Assembly (NCBI RefSeq): GCF_933775445.1
Contig: NC_065873.1
Span: 24,800,001-24,864,000, forward strand
DNA from: Argentina anserina
Taxonomy: Eukaryota > Streptophyta > Magnoliopsida > Rosales > Rosaceae
Direction: 5' to 3'
Length of the DNA: 64,000 nucleotides
Shown: one piece after another, positions 54,436 to 64,000 of the stretch
Numbering within the stretch: position 1 is the first letter of the stretch
How the letters are laid out: each line of letters starts with the position of its first letter
Made by a program: the position numbers and the translations under genes
Notes under the pieces: model-generated
Databases searched by the model: none
What the model was told of the DNA's origin: nothing
What the model saw: the letters and a program-made list of their open reading frames with translations, nothing else

Positions 54436-57400
54436 TCATTTCCTGGTCCATTTTGTTTGTCTTCCTCCAAAGTTTTTGCCTCTGGCATTTGGGGCCTTGT
54501 CGTGGTTTTGGAACTTTCCGGCATTTCCAAACTTGAGAGGAACAACCTGCTTGATATATGCCATTCCAGGGAAGTGTCTTTTCTCTTTTGGAAGTGATTT
54601 TAGCCGTGGAAGCCAGTAAGCTACATACTCGCCTTCTGGGTCATAATTCTGCGCCTGAAAAGATACAAGAGTATTACTGTTTACTAAGGTAATCAAAGGA
54701 GCATAATGACTTGAATATCTGAAACCTCACAAGCAAATTAGATTCATGCATTTTTCTGGCGACAACCATACAAATCCTCTGTCTGCATTCTATTTCTTCC
54801 CCATTTGAAGGAAGAAAACCAATATTTTCTTCACTCCACAGTCCAGATTGACTCATACATTTCACGCAACTCTTCAGTATGTATGACATTTAAAGCTGAG
54901 TCTAACTTTAGTCTTTGTTGTTAGTAAAAGAAGCAATGTAGTAGTGTACTTACTTGTTTCGGAATGCTAAAGTACCGATCTTCTCTGGGGTCATTTCCAA
55001 CTCCTAAGCAGGATAATACAAAGGAAGATGATTAGTGTTATAATTCATCACCATCCAAGTCCAGTTTACAAGAAAGGGTGTGCAGGAATACTAATCCAGC
55101 CAGGTTTAAGAGAAACACTTGTGAATATTGGTATATGAAACACAATGAACTTAGAATCACCTGCTCCATAGGTCCAATTACCATAATTGGAACAAGGGTC
55201 GTAATCCAAAAGGCATGTCTCAAACCATTCAGCTCCCATGCGCCAGTCAATACCCATATCTCGAACCAGAAACGAACATACAATCTGTACAATAGATGAG
55301 TTATCAAGACTGATCCAACACTGGCAGGAGATCAAAATTGAGACTGAAATAGGATGTTGTGATGTATTATTCACAAACCTACCATATTTATTGACAACTT
55401 TACTTTGAATTACCTGTCTTCCCCGATTTGACATGAATCCAGTTGTTGACAGCTCTTTCATGTTTGCATCTATGAGTGGGTACCTAGAGTTGTAACAAGC
55501 TCCGTATATCATTGTCATTAAAAGGGTAATTACAACAGCCTAGTAGATAAAGATTCTTCTATTTAATGAAACATCTAAATCATGGGCAAAACAATGTACC
55601 CTGTCTGGCCATCTCTCCAGGACTCAAATAAAGTCTTCTCTTGGCTCCATCTATGCTCCAACTTTCTGGGGCCACCTTTAGCCAAGTACAGATGAAAAAG
55701 AAAAGGGACGAAAGACAGACATGAGAACCAATAAACACAAGTAATGTGAAGTATAACTAATATATGTGAAAGCAAGTGATCACTTGTGCTCATCAGCAAT
55801 GAGCTGTACGCTTTAACATACTACAGAACTAGGTTATTTTTCCGACTTCTTGATCCTATTACATGATTGAATGTCAAAAATATAAACTAAAGTCTATCAT
55901 TACCTGAATGGAAAAGAGAATTCCCATATTTTACAGATAGAAACCTGAAGTAATCCCTCCATATCAGTTCGAACAATACCCTGTACCATTTAACATATAT
56001 TAAACACAGAAAAGACAATCTGTTGTATATAAGCAGCTTAAAAAGTGGTTTTGAGTAAGTTAAATGGGATTTACAATTCCATATCACCGTTGAACTCAAA
56101 GAGAAATATACAGTTTGATATTATGAATACATTTCTACCTACCGTCAATATTATTGAATCAATGACTAGAGTGAGAAAATTGCAACTAGAGAGAGAGAGA
56201 GAGAGAGAAGTTACCAGTATGTGGAATCATTTGCTTGCCTTTCTTTTTCATACCTCTTTACCTTAAGGAATCAATTGAAATAATTTGAAAAAGCTAGTGT
56301 TACTCTTCTTAAAGTCATGTAATCATATAGTGAAAAGGCGAAAATAAATCACGAATCTCTACCTCTTCATGTATGAGACGAGGAGAAAGGCTTCCTGAAG
56401 CAAGCCAGGGAGAAAACTTAGTCGAATAATCAGCTCCTAACATCCCATTTCTGGTCTTTTTATACATACTTAGCAGATCCTGCAATGCAGTTCATGCGAT
56501 TAAGTAGAAGACCAAATTACTATTGTGCTTTAAGTATTAGTGAATGTAAGGTTTCTCGTGTAGATATAACTTGAAATTTTTTCTTGCCTTCTTCCAGAAA
56601 TACTCATATAATCTGCCCAATGCTGCAGTTTCTCCCCCAATAAAATTCATTCCTAGACTTACCTGCATCAAGATTGAGGATAACAAGAGGAATGAATTGT
56701 TCAAGTCAGATATGAAAAGAACACCAAGTTCTTGACAAACTAGATCTACATGTCCTTTGAACGTATAACAGCACCTACATTTTGATGTTGAAGTCCGAAC
56801 TGATCTAATGAAGGAACAGATCCCCAGTCCTCAACGGTTGGTGCTGGCCCCAGAGATGCTGGCATTCTTATGCAGCCTCGAACTGTGCATTTCGCTTCAA
56901 CAGACTGCAAGTTTTGGCATCATAAACAACACAATTAATCACAAAGAAAACCTCTTCATATTGAAGAAATTAGAGTCCAATGAAATAGGCAAATTTTCCA
57001 TGCCTTTCGAAACTGAGTATAGACATCCGGTAAACTACTGGCATCAAACGGGAGGTCATCTATGTGGTACATAGTGGTGCCCCATATAAACTGTAACTTG
57101 GGATTATTCACAGGACTCTGTAACACCACTTGCTTCAGACCTTTGCTGACCAATCTTTCAACACTCAGCTCCTCACTGCAAGTTTCTTTTTGGGCATATA
57201 CCTAAGCAAATTAGATTAACATACCAACATTCTACCACTTTAATAAGTCAAAAAACCAAAAACAAAACTATTCTACAAAATCAAAACAGTATAGGAAATC
57301 ACTCAACTGTGTGAGCTCCATATGTCTTCGCAAGAGAAGGCAGAACCTCCTCAGGCTTCCCATGTTGTATGAGCAAGTTCAGACCCCGCTTCGACAGATT

Positions 57401-57971
57401 CTTCTTCAAGTCAGCCAAGGATTCCACAAGAAACTGCGCTCTCAACGCTGCCAGACACAGAAATTGCACAACATTTTCAATTCACATTATCTACATCACA
57501 TCAAAAAAAGTCATGACATCAAATGTTGCAACCAAATTTCAACCAAAACCGAAAGAGGTAACGATTTCGATTAGATTAATAACCTCCAGTTTTGGGAAAA
57601 CCAAAGTGATAGGTAGAGCCAAAGAGCCTAGGATCGACGCAATAGACAGGTAAAACGTGCTGAGAGGAAAGCCAAGCCTTATAGAGAGTCTCATTGTCGA
57701 GAACTCTGAGATCATTTCGAAACCAAACAATGGCGACACCATTGCCGGTTCTCTTGATAGAAGAGGATGTGTACCTCTGGAAGGTTTGGTTTAGAACACG
57801 GTCCATTTCGACCGGGTCGAGAGCCGCAACCTTGTGGACCAAGGCAGCCGATTCGGGTCTGGAGCTGGAGCTCATGGTAAGGAAATGGTGGAACTTTCTG
57901 GGTTTGGGGTGTGGGATGAGAATGAGCTTTTTGAGAGAGTTTGGAGAGAAAGAAGAGTGAAGAAGAGCCAT
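54436..57971 (-). CDS. CRYD: Cryptochrome DASH, chloroplastic/mitochondrial
   Basis: CRY-DASH (CRY3) is a flavoprotein of the photolyase family that repairs cyclobutane pyrimidine dimers in single-stranded or looped DNA and is imported into organelles. Thirteen exons: 57971-57584, 57447-57308, 57201-57004, 56904-56779, 56662-56588, 56479-56363, 56261-56215, 55980-55904, 55675-55600, 55483-55414, 55284-55161, 55003-54954, 54654-54436, giving 568 residues, near the Arabidopsis length. The N-terminus [18 protein letters not shown] is a likely transit peptide. The photolyase domain opens [19 protein letters not shown]; the antenna (MTHF) part is in exons 1-4; the FAD part includes [47 protein letters not shown] and [20 protein letters not shown]. 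The basic Gly/Asn-rich tail ends RQTKWTRK. Two introns appear to start with GC. Confidence 0.94.
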
Positions 57972-58918
57972 GGCGTGGAGTTAGTTGCAGAGAAGAAGTT
58001 TGAGCAGTTGTAAAAGATGACGCGTGGCAGAGAGTGGAGTTCGCTACGTGGGTGTTTGTTAGCCGTGCAGGCAAATTACAGTTATTTCTGTTAGTGGAGG
58101 TGGTAACTCTATTTCTTACAGCTCTGTGGAGGTAAAATTTGGAGAAACTCGCACCCTTGTGAAACTTGGTGAGTGACGTACGAGTGCTCAATATACACAA
58201 GAGCAAGTAAAAGCTTACAGCATATAAGTGAATGACTGGGAATCTGGGATATGATACTAGCTACTGCTTAAAGATTTTAGTCATTGCATTACAGGGCAGC
58301 TGAACCAGGCTGAAAGGATATGATCTTTTGCAGCGGATAGGAATGACGAGTCATGAAGAACTCTGATCTTTTATCTTGACGTGCTTGAGCGTCTGTATAT
58401 ATCTGTTAGTCTGAACCAATGCTCCTCCGGTCAGGGTATCACGTACTTTTACGGTTTTACCTAACAATCAATTCGGAGAACTTGTCAGGCTCCTCACTGC
58501 AATCGCCGTTCTAAAGATAAATCAATGTCCAACTCCTTTGTTTTCTAATCAAGTTGTTCAGGTTGTAAGAAAAACAATGTAAGAACTAGACAGTCACAAC
58601 ACCATGGAAAGCTTTGGATTAAGTGATTAACTACAGATGCATATATGGCAAACTTTATGAAGAAGAGAGAATTGAACCAAGTTAAACTATGAATGATGGA
58701 AATCAAACCAAACTTTTACTGCCCTGAGCCCTGGTGCAAATGCTTCTACTAAGTTGCTCCAACAATCAACACGGATAACTTACGGAAGTTGGTGATTCAA
58801 ATTTAATGGGATTAAACAAGACAGTGTTCAACAATAAAAGAAACACTCATATATGTGGCATATTTAACAAAGCAAAAACCGATACCTATATAGCTGTTTA
58901 CAGGTGAGGAGAAGAAAG
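57972..58918. other. CRY-DASH promoter and RlmH 3' flank
   Basis: Both neighbours are on the minus strand, so this holds the CRY-DASH promoter and the 3' UTR of the methyltransferase. No further gene was seen. Confidence 0.45.
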
Positions 58919-60402
58919 CTATCGATGATAGTTCTGTCCTTTTAGAATGGTCCATGATCTGGAGGCAACCAATAAACATGCCAGGATTCTGTTAAACAGT
59001 GCCACATGCTAAGGGAGTCGACATATGCAACAACAGATTAAAGTATTGTTACCTATAGAGTTGTTCTACGAGCACGAGTATAGCAATTTGATGATTCAAT
59101 ATCATAGAAGACAACTTGATAGATATGTTAGCTCGCAACTGTTTTCCATGCCCATAAGGTCCACCAACACAGAATGACAGTCTTGAAGCCCCCTGCAGAA
59201 TAGCGTGGGAAAAGAGTGTCTTGCTAAGTTGTCCAGGTCAACATACATTGAGAATGGAAAACTTTTCAAGCATATAATTGTAAAACATTCTTAAAGATCA
59301 CTAATGACAGGAAAATCATACCGTAATCCCTGCATCTCCAATCAGCTCGGCCATCTGCATGGAACCTATGTCTTTCCCACGCTCATCCATCAGTACCACC
59401 TATTACCACAAGATTGAGGATGTAGAAACAAGTATAATCCTTTTAGGTTATATGTCACAGAAGTTTTGAGGGATAACACAGAAATGATATGACCCCAGTT
59501 TCATCATAAAAAGCATCTGAGAAAGAAACCTTCAGTAAAAGGTATCGAAGCTTTGAACCTCAAATTCTAAGAATTGATGCAATGAGGTGGACATATAATT
59601 TATGTACTTAAGGGTGAGTAGAGGTTGGTTTGGGCTCAGTGAACGACCTAGTCAAGGGTAATAGAAGGACAACAGATGCAGCAACACAAATTTATTTGAC
59701 ATCATTTGCTGAGACTTTACCCAATCATCGGATCTGATAAGATCCATGACAGCACCGTCTTCATGATCAACCTGAGCCCTCCAATCACTGAAAAAAATAA
59801 AAAGACAAAATAAATTAAACTCCACAAACAAGTAGATCAAATGAACCACAAATTAAAATCTCGTCCTTGTGTCCGTTACTTTAGCACGTTCTTAACTTCA
59901 ACTTTGCTAAAAGAGGTCTTCATTTAGTATCTGACTGCAAGGGTCGTGATAATTGTAGACCAAATGAGATGGAGAGTACCTTGCATTCTTAGGATTGTTC
60001 TTTATGTGAACATCTTCAACACTGCAGTACAACTTAAGCCTTTGAATGTAGTCATCCACTACGAGCTGTACACCTTGTGATCTCTTTTTCCCTACCGATA
60101 TTATGCGTATAGGAAGTGCTCTCTGCCAATCACAATTCACATTCAGTGAAACAAGAACAAGTAACCAACAGACACTAGTTTACCATAATGTCACGACTAA
60201 TAGGATTGAAAAGTGGAGATACTCACCACTGCTTGACCTGTGTACTTGCAACCCTTACCTGCATTTCGAAACGAAATCAAGCTAGCAAATGCCAAAATCA
60301 TAGGGTATATAACTGCAGATAAAGATAGAGTTGTCAAGCTTAACAGTAACCTGCAGGAAGTGCAGAGAAGTTGGTAGCAGAGGCACTAAGCACCACAACC
60401 AT
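58919..60402 (-). CDS. RlmH-like 23S rRNA pseudouridine methyltransferase (SPOUT family)
   Basis: RlmH (YbeA/COG1576) methylates a pseudouridine in the intersubunit helix of large-subunit rRNA; plant copies are predicted organellar. Seven exons, 60402-60351, 60258-60227, 60122-59980, 59787-59721, 59399-59322, 59192-59053 and 58958-58919, give 183 residues. The short Ser/Ala N-terminus (MVVVLSASATNFSALPAG) precedes KYTGQAVRALPIRIISVGKK, then VDDYIQRLKLYCSVEDVHIK, DEDGA/IRSDDW, VVLMDERGKDIGS, and the trefoil-knot SAM site LSFCVGGPYGHG. The C-terminus LNHQIAILVLVEQLYR, SWTILKGQNYHR is characteristic of the family. It is divergently arranged with the FAM32A-like locus. Confidence 0.92.
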
Positions 60403-60861
60403 TTATAACGAACCTTATAGCTCTAAATCTGACTACAACCCTGTAAAAAAAAGAAAGGTAACATTTCAACAAAGAAAGACAGCGACATAACAATAGGGTC
60501 CTTACTAACATTCGCTCATTATTTCAATTCACAGAGCACAACGATTTCTATGCTTTCAAATAGGCCATGGCTTATTGCATTACATAAGGCTAACTGGGGC
60601 AGTGCTCACAGTTAAGAAAATAGAAGTCGAACACTGAAACCCGGAGTTACCTCTCTTCCGTAGCTTCAATTGGCGCTACGAGTCCCCAGTTCGCCGAGAA
60701 AGAAACCGGCGAGCTTAAACTTTGCAGATTGCTGATAATGTTCTGTAGGACTAAGGAGCTTTTGGGTTGATGAAATAAAAGGGTAATAAGTGAAGCCCAA
60801 TAGGCCCATGAAAAAATTGTCTGGCCGGTTCGACTCGGTTCTAGAACCCTCCCGGCTTTTG

Positions 60862-60874
60862 TCTATATATAATC
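60862..60874 (+). promoter_or_regulatory. TATA-box candidate for the FAM32A-like locus
   Basis: TCTATATATAATC lies about 37-49 bp upstream of the ATG at 60911, a close but plausible core promoter for a short-leader gene. Evidence is sequence and position only. Confidence 0.4.
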
Positions 60875-60910
60875 CTAGAAGCCTTAAAGTAACATTGTGG
60901 TTTTGGCTAA

Positions 60911-61450
60911 ATGTCTGCGTACGATAACGTGGTGATTGGGAAGCTGAAGTTGAAAGGCAAAGCCTTGGATGTGAAAGGTGGCATCAGAAACAAGAAGAAA
61001 CACAAGACGCTACGAGTATGATCAATCTCTTCAATCCTCACAAGGTTGGTTGATTGTCCTTAATTCAATCTTATTGATCTTTCTGTTATATTAGGATGGC
61101 CAGTTGAAACTAGGGTTTTATGACAAACGTGTCCAATTTCATATTTGACTCTGTTTCTTATGATTGTGTTGCTAATTGAGATTCAATTCTTGTTTTTGGA
61201 GGGTGATAAGTGGAGATGCAATAGAACAGTATGAGAATGATGGTGAGGAGATAGGAAGGGCTGGAGTATTGGATCATATGACATTATGACACCAGCGGAG
61301 AGGCGATATTTCGAGCAGGCAGAGAGGCTTCATGCTCAAAGGCTTGCCAAAATGGCCAAGAAATCGCATCGCGATCGGGTTCAGGAATTCAATCAGTATC
61401 TGGCTAATCTCTCCGAGCATTATGACATCCCCAAAGTCGGCCCTGGTTAA
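60911..61450 (+). pseudogene. FAM32A-like gene with two frame breaks
   Basis: FAM32A-like proteins are small conserved nuclear proteins; the human one is found in catalytic-stage spliceosomes. The start MSAYDNVVIGKLKLKGKALD and the end TPAERRYFEQAERL...MAKKSHRDRVQEFNQYLANL...EHYDIPKVGPG before TAA match the family well. Between them the frame breaks twice: after KKKHKTL (near 61010) one base shifts the frame before EYDQSLQSSQ, and near 61285 an apparent 8-bp duplication (ATGACATT next to ATGACACC) separates GVLDHMT from MTPAERR. One intron (about 61045-61200) is implied. Either a recent pseudogene or sequence errors; a downstream ATG in the last exon could still give an approximately 55-residue product. 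Confidence 0.75.
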
Positions 61451-61849
61451 CGCCCTTTCTGCAGTTTTGGGTTGGCCGGAGGTTGTAGTCTGATTCTTAG
61501 AATTGGAAGTAAGAATTGCTTGTCAAGATATCTGTATGAGGTGCAAGAATTTGCTTAGAATGCCCAGGTGGTCATGTTGATTATGACATGACATCTTTAA
61601 TGAAAAGGATCAACTATTTGCGTTACTTGGATTGTGCAAGACTATTAGCAACATACATATTCGAAAGCAGAAATCATTACAACTGCTTAACAAGGATCCT
61701 AATGGACATATCAATTTCATGCTTTGCAGCTAAATGCAATGCCATTATAAAGAAAAGCTATAGTTTTAGATTTACACTGATAACATTGATACTAACAGCC
61801 TTGGAGCAATTTTACATGGGCAATGATTCATGGTTTCCTTTAATTAGAT
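61451..61849. other. Intergenic between convergent loci
   Basis: Probably the 3' flank of the FAM32A-like locus and the 3' UTR of the fibrillin gene. A plus-strand open frame (61588-61866) is antisense to that UTR and shows no motif. Confidence 0.4.
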
Positions 61850-63426
61850 TCACCCCATTCTTCTGAAAACAAATAGTGAACCTCTAGAACCTTTCCCCAG
61901 CCTGATGTTCTCATCTATGTATGTGATCTGGAGCTTAACCTCACTCTCACCGCCATATCGGAAGTCAAAAGGTCCAACCTTCAATTCTGGTGGCTCAAAT
62001 ATGACTTGAACCCATTCACCATCCAGAGCCTTCAACTTTCCTGCTCATGCAGATGTGAGGGAACTCAATCTATGCAGAAATCAAATATGAAAAGAGAGAT
62101 AACATAAAATGCGGGGGACATGACACTTCTATGCTAGAAACTGAGATAACTAGAATTAGTTTTACACCTTTGTCAAGCTATTAGCTAAGAAAATCTACCA
62201 GATGTATTGACAGCCTTCTTATATGTCCCCAACTTAAATGAAATGTTCAATCACAATGAGCTTATATCGACCTGGTTTCCCTTCCTTTAACCCTCCCACA
62301 GACATTGCAATGTATAGATTTCAATAAACAATGTTATCTAATTAACCCTCCCACAGACCAAAATCGAATGTGACAATGATAATCATACAGTTCATACGAC
62401 ATAGCAATGTATAGACTTCAAGAACCAATGTTATCTTTAGTACAAAAATGAGCACCCTACCTGTTAAAGAGACCTCTCCATCCAAGAACCCAAAAACAGA
62501 GAAGGACACCTGGTTCTTGACAATGTCAGGAGCTTCAATAACTTGAATCATTTCCTTTGTTTTCAAAAACAGGCGACCCAGTGCACTCCTATAGCCACCT
62601 CCAGGCGATGTTGGCACCGAACAGTACAGCACATCCCAATCTGCAAATGTACCACGGTTATCTCATCCTGAGTTCAACAAGAGTACCAGTAACAGAAAAT
62701 GCACAACCTCGTTTTCATAGTAACGAGCAGGGTCATATCTATATTGAGAAAGAATGTGCATCATGTATAAATGCCAAATGCTCTTTTAAGTCTTCTGAGT
62801 TATGACTTAGATTCTATGAAGATATCAGTATTTTTAGGTGGAATGCATCTCTATAAAACCGGCATACATGCAGTAAATATCAAGTTACTAATCTCACTGC
62901 AACGAAAAACTCCACACCTTAAGGAAGTTTACCTCCGAAAATAAGAGGGCATGTCACTGGTTCACTAACACAGTAACTCTTCAACGCCTCGGCCACTTGA
63001 GCTACCTCCTTGTGATGTTCCTTCTTCAGCAAAACGCCTCTATCCGAATTTATCACCTGATCATAATGTCACACATTTCATGAATCAATTATAAAACTCT
63101 TGACCTTACACAGTTAGAGCTCAACAGGCAATCGAAATTCGACCCAAAAAGGAGGGAGTCCATACCAGAGAAAGTATAGTAGCCGCGAGCTCAGCGGGCC
63201 CGGTCCGTAATTCGGGGCTTGAAACCGAGATAGTAGCCGAGATCCTCAGCGTTTTGCGGCCAAGAGAATGAGATTGGCGCGAAACAGCTAAGCCCAAGTT
63301 TGTGGGTTTTGCGCAGAGACTAGGGAGCTTGGGTTTCAAGGGATCGGAGCCTCCCCTGAGTGTGGAGGACGATAAGGCCAGTGAAGAAGCAAGAGCAGCA
63401 GCCATGGAGTTGATGATGATGCTCAA
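61850..63426 (-). CDS. Plastid-lipid-associated protein / fibrillin (FBN6/PAP8 type)
   Basis: Fibrillins are lipocalin-like plastid proteins of plastoglobules and thylakoids; the FBN6 type is a thylakoid/envelope member linked to redox and light acclimation. Four exons, 63426-63166, 63056-62933, 62640-62461 and 62040-61850, give 251 residues from the first Met (a second Met is seven codons in: MAAALASSLALSSSTLRGG). The first about 60 residues are a Ser/Leu-rich transit peptide. Then come RTGPAELAATILS, INSDRGVLLKKEHHKEVAQV, PLIFGG/DWDVLYCS, TSPGGGYRSALGRLF and TKEMIQVIEAPDIVKNQVS. The barrel ends ALDGEWVQVIFEPPELKVG with a final GSRGSLFVFRRMG. The domain order and motifs match PAP8/FBN6 best among the family members I know. 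Confidence 0.9.
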
Positions 63427-64000
63427 CAGATTCCAAACCCAGATTGAGATAATTAGTGGGACTATGCCACGGTGGGCTCAAAAAAAATGAAGGTGGGACC
63501 CTTTTGGTGTAGGTGATTGGTGGATATTATGCCACGTATGAAATCTTTGAATTCCTTAGCCTTATCTGATTGTTGCAAATTACTAAACGGGCCTCTTTTT
63601 TTTGGCGGGTAAAACTAAATCTCTTCCTTCTTCTCCGTCGAAAACTAGTTGCCAAATGCCAACTATAAGGAGGTGAAGACTTCATATATGAATCTACAAT
63701 ATTTTTTTTCTGGTGATCTTCTGGGGTGGATCCACTATATAGCTTGGAATGACTCAAGCTTAAAAAAAATTTTGAGATTTTTCTTAGCCAAACATCCTTA
63801 AATAACTAACTCTACTCATTTGTTTCTCTTCCAAATTTTACTCTTCTTCCTCAGTAATGTGTCCTCAATCAAATATATCTTCTTCTAGAATGCTAGCTAG
63901 GTTAATTACTAGGTAGTACATTGCTTATAATTGAATAAATATATTTGTGTTAAATTTTGACTATATACGCCGTTTTGTATGATAATATGAGTTTTTTTAA
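63427..64000. other. Upstream region of the fibrillin gene
   Basis: Probable promoter of the minus-strand fibrillin gene, AT-rich, running to the window edge. A minus-strand open frame at 63527-63757 has no recognised motif. Confidence 0.4.

Noticed and set aside
57712..58206. 164-codon minus-strand frame overlapping the CRY-DASH start
   Set aside because: It reads the CRY-DASH first exon and leader in a different frame; no homology.

Overview
The window is nuclear DNA of a flowering plant. Intron-rich genes, a DASH cryptochrome with an organelle-targeting N-terminus, plastid and organelle RNA-methylation genes, a type-B G-protein gamma subunit and many small hAT/MITE-type elements all point to a eudicot. 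The gene content and repeat style would suit Rosaceae (strawberry/rose relatives), but that placement is an impression and not a test. Splice sites were read by eye from GT/AG (or GC/AG) dinucleotides, reading-frame continuity and remembered family sequences. For the complete multi-exon genes the exon sums come out in frame from start to stop.

Layout. 0-1.5 kb: 3' end of an endonuclease V gene (+). 2.3-4.9 kb: a GPI-anchored beta-1,3-glucanase with an X8/CBM43 domain (-). 5-16.9 kb: a gene-poor, AT-rich block holding a hAT-type element with an exact 8-bp target duplication, an inverted-repeat MITE, a degraded retroposon, old dispersed repeats and a calmodulin retropseudogene. 16.9-20.1 kb: a DUF1218 membrane-protein gene (+) preceded by a broken copy of its last exon, with another MITE and another small hAT element between them. 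20.8-27.5 kb: PRMT5 (+, 23 exons), whose first intron carries five tandem copies of a hairpin-hinge-hairpin-ACA unit. 28.6-31.5 kb: a CWC21/SRRM2-like splicing factor (+). 32.8-36.0 kb: a decayed CDC48C/NVL-like AAA-ATPase pseudogene (+). 36.6-37.1 kb: a small RING-H2 gene split by a stop codon (+). 37.5-39.6 kb: organellar RsmH/MraW rRNA methyltransferase (-). 40.0-40.7 kb: type-B G gamma subunit (+). 41.4-48.0 kb: UBP26 deubiquitinase (-), one intron of which holds a large GC-rich foldback element flanked by AT microsatellites. 49.3-52.2 kb: LUNAPARK-type ER-junction protein (-). 52.7-53.2 kb: a terminal-repeat element containing two tandem SINE-like units. 54.4-58.0 kb: CRY-DASH (-), apparently with two GC-AG introns. 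58.9-60.4 kb: RlmH-like SPOUT methyltransferase (-). 60.9-61.5 kb: a FAM32A-like gene with frame breaks (+). 61.85-63.4 kb: a plastid fibrillin of the FBN6/PAP8 type (-).

The genes do not form a pathway. They are ordinary housekeeping and regulatory genes typical of euchromatin. A loose theme is macromolecule modification: PRMT5 methylates arginines on spliceosomal and histone proteins, CWC21 is a spliceosome component, UBP26 acts on ubiquitinated histone, and RsmH and RlmH methylate rRNA. The most interesting unlabelled signal is the five-copy intronic array in PRMT5, which looks like a cluster of H/ACA-box snoRNA genes.
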